From Yersinia hibernica (GTDB taxonomy: Bacteria; Pseudomonadota; Gammaproteobacteria; Enterobacterales; Enterobacteriaceae): a stretch of DNA of 64,000 bases. The stretch covers positions 4,526,001-4,590,000 of the forward strand of contig NZ_CP032487.1 in the NCBI RefSeq assembly GCF_004124235.1. Direction: 5' to 3'. Of the stretch, positions 17,827-28,497 are shown one piece after another. Below the pieces are notes generated by a model. That model had not been told where the DNA came from, ran no database searches, and saw only the letters and a program-made list of their open reading frames with translations. A program made the translations under genes and the position numbers. Within the stretch, counting starts at the first letter, position 1. Every line of letters starts with the position of its first letter.

Positions 17827-19152
17827 ATGACCAGACAACGTAAAATGACAGACAGTAATATACCCTATGAAGAGAATGTCATTTCAAAAGAAAAATTAAA
17901 GAAAGAAATAATTAATAAGTTAACTTCTTATCATTCATGGCGTAATAATCAAAATCATAAAATCACCACAATTTATTATTCATTTAGCCAAAGTTATTCA
18001 CTGTGGGAAACGGATATCAAAACACAGCAAGGTGCGCCGATATTCTCATTTAATCACCAGCAAATTAACCAAGCTAAAGCGGCAATGCAAAGCTATGCCG
18101 ATGTCGCCAATATTCGATTTATTCAAGCATCCGGGAGCAACTCTGCAAATCTATTATTTTTAAATTATGAGAAAGAAGTCGACAATGCTTCGGGCTATGC
18201 TTATTACCCCAACAGTGGCGGCTTTAGCCCAATATGGGTTAATTACGCGAGACAAGATGCCCCGACCCCCACAATAACCAACTATGGTGGACATATCATC
18301 ATTCACGAAGTCGGCCATGCATTGGGATTAGCCCACACCCATACACCCCATGGCTATACACAGCAAGTCAGTGTGATGAGTTATTTGCCAATGAAATACT
18401 CTAGCTCGGACGATCACCACTGCTATCCATCAACGCCGCAAATGCTTGACATCTCAACCATGCAATATCTCTATGGCGCTAATCTGCGCACACGCACCGG
18501 TGCAACTATTTATGGTTTCAATTCTAATAGCGAGCGCGAGTATTTCAGCGCCTATAATAACCACGATGAGTTAATATTCTGTGTATGGGATGCAGGCGGC
18601 ATTGATACGTTTGATTTCTCCGGTTATCAGCAAAACCAAAAGATCAATCTTAATGAACTCAGTTTCTCTGATATTGGTGGCTTAAAAGGAAATGTTTCAA
18701 TTGCCGCAGATGTTATTATTGAAAATGCTATTGGCGGCAGTGGCAATGATGATATTAGGGGTAACAGTGTTGATAATAAATTAACCGGTCGACTAGGTGC
18801 AGACCAACTCTGGGGCGGTGGGGGTAATAACACTTTTGTGTATATTAGCGATAGTGATTCATTAACAACCGCTGCGGATATTATCCATGATTTTAAAATA
18901 AATAACGACAAAATAGATTTATCATCATTACTTTCTGAGGATTGCGATATACAGTTGGTTGATAAGTTTACGTTTGGAAAAGTTAATGATCAGGTAGAAA
19001 TCATGCAAATATTTGATAAAGATATCGATATAACATACTTGCTGATTGACCTTAATAATAACTTGCATGAAAACGATATGATGATAAAACTCACCGGCAA
19101 ACATCAGCTAACACTCAATAACTTTATTGTTAGCCCGATACTCGCAGCATAA
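17827..19152 (+). CDS. Serralysin-type RTX metalloprotease (M10B)
   Basis: A 441-residue secreted zinc protease. The zinc site is HEVGHALGLAH (residues 160-170) and the Met-turn is SVMSY (182-186). A short glycine-rich calcium-binding repeat region (about 299-340: IGGSGNDDIRGN, GRLGADQLWGGGGNNTF) follows, then the C-terminal domain ending LNNFIVSPILAA, like the export signals of the family. There is no N-terminal signal peptide, as expected for type I secretion. Known relatives (Serratia serralysin, Dickeya Prt) are encoded next to an ABC/MFP/TolC exporter and a periplasmic inhibitor; none lies here, so export must rely on a distant system. It has fewer RTX repeats than typical serralysins. 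Confidence 0.9.
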   Translation: MTRQRKMTDSNIPYEENVISKEKLKKEIINKLTSYHSWRNNQNHKITTIYYSFSQSYSLWETDIKTQQGAPIFSFNHQQINQAKAAMQSYADVANIRFIQASGSNSANLLFLNYEKEVDNASGYAYYPNSGGFSPIWVNYARQDAPTPTITNYGGHIIIHEVGHALGLAHTHTPHGYTQQVSVMSYLPMKYSSSDDHHCYPSTPQMLDISTMQYLYGANLRTRTGATIYGFNSNSEREYFSAYNNHDELIFCVWDAGGIDTFDFSGYQQNQKINLNELSFSDIGGLKGNVSIAADVIIENAIGGSGNDDIRGNSVDNKLTGRLGADQLWGGGGNNTFVYISDSDSLTTAADIIHDFKINNDKIDLSSLLSEDCDIQLVDKFTFGKVNDQVEIMQIFDKDIDITYLLIDLNNNLHENDMMIKLTGKHQLTLNNFIVSPILAA

Positions 19153-19309
19153 TCTTTATACCTTTAAACCAAAGCTGAAATATAAAGGATATGGGCGGAA
19201 AGACGTCAAGATGCAGGTCTAAAATACAATTACCATATTGAATTTAAATGATTTTACACATCATTCGCCAGCATCTTGATGCTTCATTGGATATCACCCC
19301 ACCGCCACA

Positions 19310-20068
19310 TCAAACCAAAGGAGGATAGATATCAAAACGGTGGCTTTTCGTCGTCACCGCTGCCGGAGCAGCTACTCCAGCTAGCGGCTCCGCATAATCT
19401 GGCCGCTTAACCACCACTCGTTTGGTAGCCAAAGCCCGCGCCGGTGCCAATAAGCCATCGGCATCTTCATCAGCCCCCACCAGTGATTGGAATACCCGCA
19501 TTTCCTTTTTAACCAACGCACTTTTTTGCCGATGCGGGTACATAGGGTCGAGATAGACCACTTCCGGGCGAGGGTCAATCTCTGTCAACGCCGTCAAACT
19601 GGATGCATGCAGCAACGTTAATCGCTCGCGCAACCATGGGCCAATTTCGCCATCCTGATAGCCACGGCGCAGCCCGTCATCCAGCAATGCAGCGACCACC
19701 GGATTGCGCTCTAACATTTGTACATGGCAACCCAGCGCCGCCAGGACAAAAGCATCGCGCCCCAACCCCGCAGTGGCATCGACAACCCGTGGAAGATAGC
19801 CTTTTTTAATGCCCACCGCTTTGGCGACCGCCTCACCGCGCCCGCCACCAAATTTACGACGGTGAGCCAGTGTGCCGGAGACAAAATCAACATAAATACC
19901 GCCGAGTTTCGGCTCGTCTCGTTTGCGCAGTTCAAGGCGCTCAGGAGTGAGCACTAGCGCCATTGTCGCCTGCTCATCAGCCACCAAACCCCAGCGCTCG
20001 GCCAGAATAGATAAGGCGCCGGGATCGGCGCCTGCTTCTGACAATAAACAAATACTTACCTGTGGCAC
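19310..20068 (-). CDS. rsmJ: 16S rRNA m2G1516 methyltransferase
   Basis: A 252-residue SAM-dependent methyltransferase (E. coli YhiQ/RsmJ is 250), which methylates G1516 of 16S rRNA at N2. Motif I is [19 protein letters not shown], and the catalytic-type motif is [20 protein letters not shown]. It starts 3 bases after the prlC stop, so it is translationally coupled to prlC, as in E. coli. Confidence 0.96.
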   Translation of the reverse strand: MPQVSICLLSEAGADPGALSILAERWGLVADEQATMALVLTPERLELRKRDEPKLGGIYVDFVSGTLAHRRKFGGGRGEAVAKAVGIKKGYLPRVVDATAGLGRDAFVLAALGCHVQMLERNPVVAALLDDGLRRGYQDGEIGPWLRERLTLLHASSLTALTEIDPRPEVVYLDPMYPHRQKSALVKKEMRVFQSLVGADEDADGLLAPARALATKRVVVKRPDYAEPLAGVAAPAAVTTKSHRFDIYPPLV

Positions 20069-20071
20069 ATT

Positions 20072-22114
20072 CTAGCCCTTAATACCGTAATGGCGCAGCA
20101 TAGCATCCAATTGCGGCTCACGGCCACGGAAGCGCTTGAATAGGGTCATTGGCTCCTCGGAACCGCCACAGGACAGAATATTATCGAGGAATGACTGGCC
20201 AGTTGCGGCATTGAAAATACCTTCTTCTTCAAAACGCGAGAACGCATCAGCAGAAAGCACTTCCGCCCATAGATAACTGTAATAGCCCGCGGCATAACCA
20301 CCGGCAAAGATATGGCTAAAGGCATGTGGGAAGCGGCCCCAAGTTGGCGATGGCACCACCGCGACCTGCTTTTTCACTTCATACAGGACGGGCAGAATCT
20401 GCGCGCCAGTCAGCGGATCAAACTCATAATGCATGCGGAAATCGAACAGCCCGAACTCCAGTTGGCGCAGGATAAACAGTGCCGCCTGATAGTTTTTTGC
20501 GGCCAATAGTTTATCCAACATTTCTTGTGGCAGGGGTTCATGGGTTTCGTAATGCCCCGAAATGAAAGCCAGCGCTTCGGGTTCCCAGCACCAGTTTTCC
20601 ATAAACTGGCTTGGCAACTCGACCGCATCCCACGGCACGCCATTGATACCCGAGACACCGGCGGTATCAATTTTGGTCAGCATATGATGCAAGCCATGGC
20701 CGAATTCATGGAACAATGTGGTCACTTCGTTATGTGTGAACAGCGCCGGTTTGCCGCCCACTGGCCCATTAAAGTTGCAGGTCAGGTAAGCCACTGGTTT
20801 TTGTAATTGACCATTTGCCAAGCGCAGGCTGCCAACACAATCATCCATCCAAGCCCCACCGCGCTTGTGTTCACGGGCATACAAGTCCAGATAGAAGCTG
20901 CCGCGCAGTTCGCCACTGGCATCATATAACTCGAAGAAACGCACATCAGGATGCCAAGTATCTACATCATGGCGCTCTTGGGCGGTAATGCCATAAATAC
21001 GTTTAACAACCTCAAACAGCCCCTCGACCACCCGCTGTTCCGGGAAGTAAGGCCGTAATTGCTCGTCACTGATGGAGAACAAATGCTGCTTTTGCTTCTC
21101 GGAATAATAAGTGATATCCCACGCAGCCAACTCACTGACACCATAGTGTTTTTCAGCAAAAGCCTGTAACTGGGCCAGCTCTTCTTCTGCTTGTGGGCGA
21201 GCGCGTTTGGCTAAATCATTTAAGAAGCCCAGCACCTGCTGTGGGCTTTCTGCCATTTTGGTCGCCAGCGATTTATCGGCATAGCTGCTAAAGCCCAATA
21301 ATTGAGCCAATTCATGACGTAAGGTCAGAATTTCGGCCATGACTTCGCTATTATCCCATTTGCCGGCATTCGGCCCCTGATCAGAAGCGCGAGTGGCAAA
21401 GGCGCGGTACATCTCTTCGCGCAGTTCAGCATTGTCGGCATAAGTCAGCACGGGCAAGTAACTTGGCATGTCCAGTGTCAGTAACCAGCCGTCCTGCTCT
21501 TTGGCTGCGGCCATGGCTTTAGCCGCGGCTAATGCGCTTTCTGGCAGGCCCTTCAGTTGTTCGACATCAGTAATCAGTTTGCTCCAACCCATGGTGGCAT
21601 CCAGCACATTATTGCTGTAAGTCGACCCCAACTCAGACAAGCGGGCGACGATTTCGCCGTAACGTTTTTGCTGTTCTGGCGCCAAACCAATACCGGATAA
21701 CTGGAAATCACGCAGCGCGTTTTCTACCGCTTTGCGCTGTGGTGCGGTCAGGGCATCAAATCCCGGCCCTTCTTTCAAACTGACATAAGCCTGATATAAC
21801 CCTTTATGCTGCCCCGCCCAAGTGCCGTATTCCGATAACAGTGGCAAACTTTGCTCATAAGCTGCACGTAATTCCGGGCTGTTTTTGACTGAATTTAAAT
21901 GCCCCACTGGCGACCAAATGCGCGATAAGCGGTCATCAGATTCCGCCAGTGGTTGGCACAAATTATCCCAGGTGAAAGGGCCTGGCTGGGCAACAACCCG
22001 CTCCACCGCTTGACGGCATTCATCCAGAGCGGATTTCACCGCGGGCACGATATCTTCAGGGCGGATAGCAGAAAATGGCGGCAGGGAGAACGGGGTCAAC
22101 AGCGGATTTGTCAT
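20072..22114 (-). CDS. prlC: Oligopeptidase A
   Basis: A 680-residue cytoplasmic M3 zinc metallopeptidase that degrades short peptides, including released signal peptides. The active site is FHEFGHGLHH, and the family-typical C-terminal EPQLDAMLRHYGIKG is present. The start MTNPLLTPF at 22114 is chosen by match to E. coli OpdA and the AGGA upstream; a longer frame to 22183 exists but is not expected to be used. In E. coli prlC is in the heat-shock regulon; no sigma-32 promoter was confirmed here. Confidence 0.96.
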   Translation of the reverse strand: MTNPLLTPFSLPPFSAIRPEDIVPAVKSALDECRQAVERVVAQPGPFTWDNLCQPLAESDDRLSRIWSPVGHLNSVKNSPELRAAYEQSLPLLSEYGTWAGQHKGLYQAYVSLKEGPGFDALTAPQRKAVENALRDFQLSGIGLAPEQQKRYGEIVARLSELGSTYSNNVLDATMGWSKLITDVEQLKGLPESALAAAKAMAAAKEQDGWLLTLDMPSYLPVLTYADNAELREEMYRAFATRASDQGPNAGKWDNSEVMAEILTLRHELAQLLGFSSYADKSLATKMAESPQQVLGFLNDLAKRARPQAEEELAQLQAFAEKHYGVSELAAWDITYYSEKQKQHLFSISDEQLRPYFPEQRVVEGLFEVVKRIYGITAQERHDVDTWHPDVRFFELYDASGELRGSFYLDLYAREHKRGGAWMDDCVGSLRLANGQLQKPVAYLTCNFNGPVGGKPALFTHNEVTTLFHEFGHGLHHMLTKIDTAGVSGINGVPWDAVELPSQFMENWCWEPEALAFISGHYETHEPLPQEMLDKLLAAKNYQAALFILRQLEFGLFDFRMHYEFDPLTGAQILPVLYEVKKQVAVVPSPTWGRFPHAFSHIFAGGYAAGYYSYLWAEVLSADAFSRFEEEGIFNAATGQSFLDNILSCGGSEEPMTLFKRFRGREPQLDAMLRHYGIKG

Positions 22115-22216
22115 AAGGTTGTCCTGATTATTTTTGAATTTCAGCGCCAGACCATGCCCGGCAACAGAGAATAAATGGTGCATTAATAATTAACATGAGG
22201 TCGGTCAGCATGAAAA

Positions 22217-22639
22217 TCAATGGCTGGCGGGTGAATCAAGCACCTCGACTAACTCAAATTGCTCAAAGACTAATAGCATGTCAGGCGCGAAGTACCCGGA
22301 TCGTTCAAAAAAAGCTCGATGCTCTTGCTGCCAATACGCCAGGCTTTTGTCGCCCTCACCCTCTTTGGCCGCCATTTCTGCTGTGACATCACAATAACGG
22401 ATGAGTGTTAAACCGATGGTCCTGATGACGCAAAGTGGCTTATTGCAGCCATCAAGAATGATATTGTAGTCACCAATTCCCGGGGAACTCTCTGATTTGT
22501 ATGCATCATAAGTACCGCATGAGGCGATTTTGGTGCCGTTTATCACCAACTGTGCCAACTCATCGGCCATTGCAGGGCTATCACCAAAAGACCATTGCAG
22601 AGCCTGTGGATATCTTTCGGCGAGCATTTTTTTATTCAC
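22217..22639 (-). CDS. ASCH-domain protein
   Basis: A protein of about 140 residues with the ASCH fold signature: FGDSPAMADELAQLVINGTKIASCG near the N-terminus (beginning at about residue 18), then PLCVIRTIGLTLIRYCDVT and a C-terminal LLVFEQFELVEVL strand. ASCH proteins are PUA-like RNA-binding proteins, and some have nuclease or amidohydrolase activity; the substrate here is unknown. I prefer a GTG start at 22639 because GGAGAT lies a few bases upstream; the longer ATG frame from 22675 lacks a good site. Read toward prlC, separated by about 100 bp. Confidence 0.8.
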   Translation of the reverse strand: MNKKMLAERYPQALQWSFGDSPAMADELAQLVINGTKIASCGTYDAYKSESSPGIGDYNIILDGCNKPLCVIRTIGLTLIRYCDVTAEMAAKEGEGDKSLAYWQQEHRAFFERSGYFAPDMLLVFEQFELVEVLDSPASH

Positions 22640-22832
22640 GATTATCTCCAGTGCGTTGAGCAAGGTATTCACCACAGATTAATGCTTTTCACTTTTTATG
22701 CACCAGACAGTTTATACTAGTTGCCATAATGTGTTGGCTGCGGTTTCTGGCGACAATATTTTGTCACACTCACCGAGAAAGACCGCAAGAAACACCGCCG
22801 CAATGTACTGAATATCAATTGGTTAAAATAAA

Positions 22833-23675
22833 ATGTTGAGTTACCGCCATAGTTTTCACGCCGGCAACCATGCCGACGTTCTTAAACATACCGTTCAAAG
22901 TCTGATTATTGAGTCTTTGAAAGAAAAAGAAAAACCGTTCCTTTATCTGGATACTCACGCCGGTGCCGGCCGCTATCAGTTAAGCGGCGAGCATGCCGAG
23001 CGTACCGGTGAATACCTCGAAGGTATCGGCCAACTGTGGCAACGCGATGACTTACCCGCTGATTTAGCCCCGTACATGAGTGCTATCCATTACTTTAACC
23101 GTGGTGATAAATTACGTTATTATCCCGGTTCACCACTGATTGCCCGTCATTTACTGCGTGAATACGACAAAATCCATCTGACCGAATTGCACCCAAGTGA
23201 TTATCCGCTGCTGCGCAATGAATTTGCCAAAGATGAACGCGCCAAAGTACAGCGAGCTGATGGTTATCAACAGCTTAAATCACAGCTCCCGCCGCCATCA
23301 CGCCGTGGTTTGATTCTTATCGATCCACCGTATGAAATGAAAACCGACTATCAGGACGTGGTAAAAGGTATTCAGGAAGGTTATAAACGCTTTGCGACGG
23401 GTACTTATGCATTATGGTACCCAGTGGTTTTACGTCAGCAAATCAAACGATTATTACGGGATCTGGAGGCCACGGGCATCCGCCGTATTTTACAAATTGA
23501 ATTAGCTGTGCGCCCAGACAGTGACCAACACGGTATGACAGCCTCTGGCATGATTGTGATTAATCCACCGTGGAAATTGGAGCAGCAAATGAACACGCTG
23601 TTGCCATGGCTGCACAAAGCACTGGTGCCATCCGGCCACGGCCATACGCTGGTGAAATGGGTAGTGCCGGAATAA
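22833..23675 (+). CDS. rlmJ: 23S rRNA m6A2030 methyltransferase
   Basis: A 280-residue protein (E. coli RlmJ/YhiR is 280) that methylates A2030 of 23S rRNA. It has the conserved start MLSYRHSFHAGNHADVLKH, a SAM-binding region LYLDTHAGAGRY, and the N6-adenine methyltransferase motif DPPYEMKTDY. E. coli strains lacking it have been described as unable to use DNA as a nutrient, but the rRNA reaction is the established role. It is followed by gor on the same strand about 120 bp downstream. Confidence 0.96.
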   Translation: MLSYRHSFHAGNHADVLKHTVQSLIIESLKEKEKPFLYLDTHAGAGRYQLSGEHAERTGEYLEGIGQLWQRDDLPADLAPYMSAIHYFNRGDKLRYYPGSPLIARHLLREYDKIHLTELHPSDYPLLRNEFAKDERAKVQRADGYQQLKSQLPPPSRRGLILIDPPYEMKTDYQDVVKGIQEGYKRFATGTYALWYPVVLRQQIKRLLRDLEATGIRRILQIELAVRPDSDQHGMTASGMIVINPPWKLEQQMNTLLPWLHKALVPSGHGHTLVKWVVPE

Positions 23676-23796
23676 ACCTTGCCTAAATCAATTGGTCACG
23701 CGAATCAGAGCCATTGATGCAACCTTTGCGACAAAACGCTAGCAAAGGTTAAACTCTTAGGCAAATTTTAAACAACTCTTGATGGAAACGACCCTG

Positions 23797-25149
23797 ATGA
23801 CCAAACATTACGACTATCTAGCAATTGGCGGTGGCAGTGGCGGGATAGCATCTATCAACCGGGCTGCGATGTATGGCAAAAAATGTGCGCTTATCGAAGC
23901 TAAACAGCTTGGTGGTACTTGTGTAAACGTTGGCTGTGTACCGAAAAAAGTGATGTGGCATGCGGCACAAATTGCCGAAGCTATTCATCTATACGGCCCA
24001 GATTACGGTTTCAACACCACAGTGAATCATTTCGATTGGAAAAAGCTGATTGCCAATCGTACTGCTTACATCGATCGTATTCATCAGTCTTATGAGCGCG
24101 GCTTAGGTAATAACAAAGTGGATGTTATTCATGGTTTCGCGCGTTTTGTTGATGCGCATACCGTGGAAGTGAACGGCGAGAAAATTACCGCCGATCACAT
24201 CTTAATCGCCACTGGGGGTCGCCCAAGTCACCCCAATATCCCTGGCGCTGAATACGGTATCGACTCCGATGGCTTCTTCGAATTGGACGAGATGCCAAAA
24301 CGCGTTGCGGTGGTGGGTGCTGGTTATATCGCGGTAGAAATCGCCGGTGTACTCAATGGGTTAGGGACAGAAACACATCTGTTTGTGCGCAAACATGCAC
24401 CACTGCGTACTTTTGATCCGTTGATTGTTGAAACCCTGTTGGAAGTGATGAACACCGAAGGGCCAAAACTGCATACCGAAGCGGTGCCAAAAGCGGTTAT
24501 CAAAAATGCCGATGGCAGCCTGACGCTGCAACTGGAAAACGGCACTGAAGTGACTGTCGACCACCTGATTTGGGCAATCGGCCGTGAGCCGGCGACGGAT
24601 AACCTGAATCTGCCTGCCAGTGGTGTCAAAACCAATGAAAAAGGCTATATTGAGGTCGATAAGTTCCAGAATACTAACGTCAAAGGTATCTACGCCGTTG
24701 GCGATAATACCGGTGCTGTTGAGCTAACGCCGGTGGCCGTTGCTGCGGGTCGCCGTCTATCCGAGCGCCTGTTCAATAACAAGCCGGATGAGCATCTGGA
24801 TTATAGCAACATCCCGACGGTGGTATTCAGCCACCCGCCTATCGGCACTATTGGTCTGACTGAACCGCAAGCCCGCGAGAAGTTTGGTGATGACCAAGTG
24901 AAAGTATACAAATCGTCATTCACCGCGATGTACAGCGCGGTGACTCAACACCGCCAGCCATGCCGCATGAAGTTAGTTTGTGTCGGCGCGCAAGAGAAGA
25001 TTGTCGGCATCCATGGGATTGGTTTCGGAATGGATGAAATCCTGCAGGGGTTCGCTGTTGCCGTGAAGATGGGCGCAACCAAGAAAGATTTCGACAACAC
25101 TGTTGCTATCCACCCAACCGCTGCTGAAGAATTTGTGACCATGCGCTAA
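23797..25149 (+). CDS. gor: Glutathione reductase
   Basis: A 450-residue NADPH- and FAD-dependent disulfide reductase that keeps cytosolic glutathione reduced. The N-terminal FAD fold is [15 protein letters not shown]; the redox-active cysteines are C42 and C47 in [13 protein letters not shown]; the NADPH fold is [15 protein letters not shown]; the catalytic histidine is H439 in HPTAAEEF. Start MTKHYDY at 23797 is chosen by match to E. coli Gor; in-frame TTG/ATG codons at 23779/23782 would add a few residues. A strong bidirectional terminator follows. Confidence 0.97.
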   Translation: MTKHYDYLAIGGGSGGIASINRAAMYGKKCALIEAKQLGGTCVNVGCVPKKVMWHAAQIAEAIHLYGPDYGFNTTVNHFDWKKLIANRTAYIDRIHQSYERGLGNNKVDVIHGFARFVDAHTVEVNGEKITADHILIATGGRPSHPNIPGAEYGIDSDGFFELDEMPKRVAVVGAGYIAVEIAGVLNGLGTETHLFVRKHAPLRTFDPLIVETLLEVMNTEGPKLHTEAVPKAVIKNADGSLTLQLENGTEVTVDHLIWAIGREPATDNLNLPASGVKTNEKGYIEVDKFQNTNVKGIYAVGDNTGAVELTPVAVAAGRRLSERLFNNKPDEHLDYSNIPTVVFSHPPIGTIGLTEPQAREKFGDDQVKVYKSSFTAMYSAVTQHRQPCRMKLVCVGAQEKIVGIHGIGFGMDEILQGFAVAVKMGATKKDFDNTVAIHPTAAEEFVTMR

Positions 25150-25168
25150 GACTGGGTCAGTAGACGCT

Positions 25169-25205
25169 AAAAAGGCTATAAACCACCGGGTTTATAGCCT
25201 TTTTT
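25169..25205. terminator. Bidirectional terminator between gor and autotransporter
   Basis: Stem GGCTATAAACC / GGTTTATAGCC around a short loop, flanked by A5 on the left and T6 on the right, so it can end both convergent transcripts. Confidence 0.92.
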
Positions 25206-25227
25206 ATTGCTCACTCAATAGACGGGC

Positions 25228-28200
25228 TTAGAAACTGACTTTGACACCTAAATTACCTGTGTAGCCGTCCATTTTACCGTCAAAAGCGCGCTGGTATTTA
25301 GCATCCGCATAAATATCAACGTTTTGACTCACTTTAGCGGTCACCCCAGCGCCACCTTGCCAGTAGGTTTTACTGAATTCAGGGCGCAAGCGGGCAGTAT
25401 CAACAGTAACCTGTGGATTTTGTCCCAATTGATAAACCACATCAGCAGACAAATAAGGTTTGATAATTTGCTGTTTGGCCGTCTCACTGAAAACTCGCAT
25501 CCCAGCGCGAGCCTGCCCGACAGAATAGGATGTCCCACTCACGCCAGAGATTTCGTCACTGAAGCTGCTAAGATTCAGATATTGATATTTCAGTTGCCCT
25601 TGGGGTTCGACTTTCCAGCTTCCAGCAAGAGGATACGCCTGTCCTGCTTCAGCAGAGAGCGCCACACCATAGCCATTCTGTTTGGCGTCATGCTGGCTTT
25701 GATACTTGTTGCGATATAACGTGCCTTGGCCGACGATATCAACATAACCGCCTTGTGGCGTTGTTAGGGTGTAGTAACCCCCGAGACCATAAGCATCCGT
25801 TTTAATTTTGCCGGTATTGACCGACAGATCTGACCGCATGGCCCGTGCCTGGTCTTGTGCATCAGTTTCCTGTTTACCCAAGGTTATCATCACGCCAGCT
25901 GTTGCCTGAGCTCCCGCTGCATTTTCAGCCTGATAGAAATCATGCCCTAGTTGAGCGAACCAAATATCAGAGTCATAACTAAAACGCCCAGCTTCAAACT
26001 TATTATGTTGCCCGCTGATTCGCCCCCAAGAACCTTGGCTAAAACCATTCGCCGCCCCTTTTACATCCCCTTGGCGCTCATGGAAGCTACCCAAAGTGGT
26101 AAAACCGTAGAAAGCATTTAACCAAGGTGCTGCAATATAGCCAGGAACATCACGGCGATATGCCGTCTCTGGCTCTACTGGGTTTACTGGGTTTACCGTA
26201 ACAATTTCACCTGGGTCAGTTGGATCTGTCGGATCAATTGGTAATGGCACAACAGGTGCCAGATTCGATTGTAAATTCCAGTTGTGCTCATCAAGCTGAT
26301 ACAGGAAATACTCATAAGCACCAGCAACAACAGAGCCGTTCATCGCAATATTGCTGCCACTGCTATCCCCGTCGACTGTAATCAGGTTAATACCGGTTCC
26401 GGTCGTCAATGCCCCCAGCCCACCCTGATTAGTGACCTGAACAAGATGATTACCTGCCACATTTCCGGTCACATGCAATCTATCTGTCGGTGAATTGTCA
26501 TCACCCAATTGTGTATTAAAATTCAGGACGCCATTGCCGGTTAAATTGCTATTCACCGTTAATGTACTGAAACCGGTGCCCAGCGCGCGAGCACGGGTAT
26601 TATTGCTAGCCGAAATAAAATTCAGTTGGCCCAGAATATTCATAGACTCTACATCAGCATCACCGGTCAAATTCCAAATGCTGCTGGCGTCAATATCAAC
26701 ACTTTTGGCATTATGTGCCGCTCCCTGCCAAACCGAATTATTTTTCAGCGTCAGGTTAATGTTGTTATTTTCATCCGCTTGAATATCACCGACCAACACA
26801 GAATGGTTATCACCATTTACATTAACATTACTCACCAGGTTCAATGGTGCAGCGCTGGTGCCAATATTGGTCGAGGCATTCACCAGTAAGCCGTTACCGC
26901 CACTCAGTTGCGAACCATTTTTCACATCCACATTGATGCTGGCACCATAAGCCCGGATACCGGCACCCTGTTCACTGATAATCTGGCTGTTGTCCAGTGT
27001 CACCTGGCTATAAGTTGTATTGGAGCTGGTCGCATAAATACCCCCGGCATTCGCACCCGTGGTGGTGATTTGGCTATCCGCCAGCAAAATGCGGCTATTA
27101 GTTTGTAGCCATAGTGCATAGGCACTGGCACCGGTGGATGTCCCGCTAATATTTTTAGCATTCACTAATGAGCTAGCGAAAGTGCCGAGCACCATACCCG
27201 AATCACCGGTGGTATTGATGGTGGCGCGATCCACATTCAGGGTTCCCCCTCGCGCGGCAGTCGCCCCAATACTCCCCACACCCGCAGTCGAGATGGTCAT
27301 GTTCGTGGCATCAAACATTGATTCCGAATAGATACCGTGGGAACTATTTCCCGTAGTGATAGCTCGGGTATTATCTACAATCGCGCTACCGCGATTCTCA
27401 ATGGCCGTCGCACCATCACCCTCGGTAATAACTTCAGAATCATACACTTTCACCGATGAAGTTGTATCCGGCACCCAAATCCCCGTGGCGTAAGTGCCTT
27501 TGGAGAGGTAAGAGCCGCCATTAATAGTGACATCAGCATTCATATTCACGTTAACCATCGCCGAGTTACCACTGCGAGAAATGGCATTAACGTTATTTAA
27601 GATGATGACGGCTTTATTGGTCGAGCTGTTACCCATTGCACGTAATAACGCGCCAGAAGCTAAATCAATATTGGCATTACTCACCGTGGCCGCGCCAGTG
27701 ACATCAAATACCTGACTCATATTTCCCGTGGCGGTCAGGCCATCCATCGTAATACTCGAATCGCGGCCAACACTCACCCCAGCATAGCCGTTAGCCATGC
27801 TAATAGTTGTATTGTCCAGAGTGGCATTTAAGCCACCATTACCAATATAAATACCGGTACTGCTACCAGGCCCGGTACTATTAATCACATTATTCGCACC
27901 GGTTAATGTGCTGCCTAAATCACTTAAATAAATACCATAACTCCCGCCACCATTGGCGTTAATTATCGTATTATTCAGTATTAATGCCGCGCCCCCTGCT
28001 CCTGAAACACCATAAGCAGTTGACCCATTAGTTGTTATTTCAGTGCCATTAATCTCAGTGCGGCTCCCGACACCTGTAGTGGAAACACCATGGCTTTGCT
28101 GGCCTACCGTGGTGACCGTGCCACCCTCTAATATCACCGAGCCTTTATTATTGTTGATGCCATAGGCGACGACACCTTGAGTTTTTATCGCGGAGCCGTT

Positions 28201-28497
28201 CAAATACAGAGAGCCGCCATTAGTGACATTAGCACCATTCGCGCCATAGCCCGTAGTGTTGATAGTGAGGTCAGACTCCCCGGTGATGGCACTATTAAGC
28301 CCCTGAACAACCACTGCTGGCTGGTAGTCACCGTCAGTGCCATAGTCATTGGAAATAGTGTTGGAAGTGCCATCCGTGACACTAATAGTTTGAGCTGCCC
28401 AGCTATAAATAGGGCTAAAAAGAGGAATAAGTAAGCTGGCCAGCAGCGTTTTACGGAAGCTGGGTAAGAGTATAATGTTATTTATTTTCATCTTCAT
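25228..28497 (-). CDS. AIDA-type autotransporter (type Va secretion)
   Basis: A 1089-residue protein. Residues 1-34 form a signal peptide ending SPIYSWA. The passenger (about 35-760) is a long run of Asn/Thr/Gly-rich pseudo-repeats typical of a right-handed beta-helix (GSSTGIYIGNGGLNATLDNT, GNSSHGIYSESMF). A proline/aspartate linker follows (IDPTDPTDPGE), and the last ~280 residues are an outer-membrane beta-barrel ending LGVKVSF with the expected terminal Phe. Yersinia encodes many such Yap-type autotransporters, several of them adhesins. No catalytic motif is visible in the passenger, so adhesion or autoaggregation is the likelier role. It replaces genes that lie between gor and yhjD in E. 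coli. Confidence 0.92.
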   Translation of the reverse strand: MKMKINNIILLPSFRKTLLASLLIPLFSPIYSWAAQTISVTDGTSNTISNDYGTDGDYQPAVVVQGLNSAITGESDLTINTTGYGANGANVTNGGSLYLNGSAIKTQGVVAYGINNNKGSVILEGGTVTTVGQQSHGVSTTGVGSRTEINGTEITTNGSTAYGVSGAGGAALILNNTIINANGGGSYGIYLSDLGSTLTGANNVINSTGPGSSTGIYIGNGGLNATLDNTTISMANGYAGVSVGRDSSITMDGLTATGNMSQVFDVTGAATVSNANIDLASGALLRAMGNSSTNKAVIILNNVNAISRSGNSAMVNVNMNADVTINGGSYLSKGTYATGIWVPDTTSSVKVYDSEVITEGDGATAIENRGSAIVDNTRAITTGNSSHGIYSESMFDATNMTISTAGVGSIGATAARGGTLNVDRATINTTGDSGMVLGTFASSLVNAKNISGTSTGASAYALWLQTNSRILLADSQITTTGANAGGIYATSSNTTYSQVTLDNSQIISEQGAGIRAYGASINVDVKNGSQLSGGNGLLVNASTNIGTSAAPLNLVSNVNVNGDNHSVLVGDIQADENNNINLTLKNNSVWQGAAHNAKSVDIDASSIWNLTGDADVESMNILGQLNFISASNNTRARALGTGFSTLTVNSNLTGNGVLNFNTQLGDDNSPTDRLHVTGNVAGNHLVQVTNQGGLGALTTGTGINLITVDGDSSGSNIAMNGSVVAGAYEYFLYQLDEHNWNLQSNLAPVVPLPIDPTDPTDPGEIVTVNPVNPVEPETAYRRDVPGYIAAPWLNAFYGFTTLGSFHERQGDVKGAANGFSQGSWGRISGQHNKFEAGRFSYDSDIWFAQLGHDFYQAENAAGAQATAGVMITLGKQETDAQDQARAMRSDLSVNTGKIKTDAYGLGGYYTLTTPQGGYVDIVGQGTLYRNKYQSQHDAKQNGYGVALSAEAGQAYPLAGSWKVEPQGQLKYQYLNLSSFSDEISGVSGTSYSVGQARAGMRVFSETAKQQIIKPYLSADVVYQLGQNPQVTVDTARLRPEFSKTYWQGGAGVTAKVSQNVDIYADAKYQRAFDGKMDGYTGNLGVKVSF

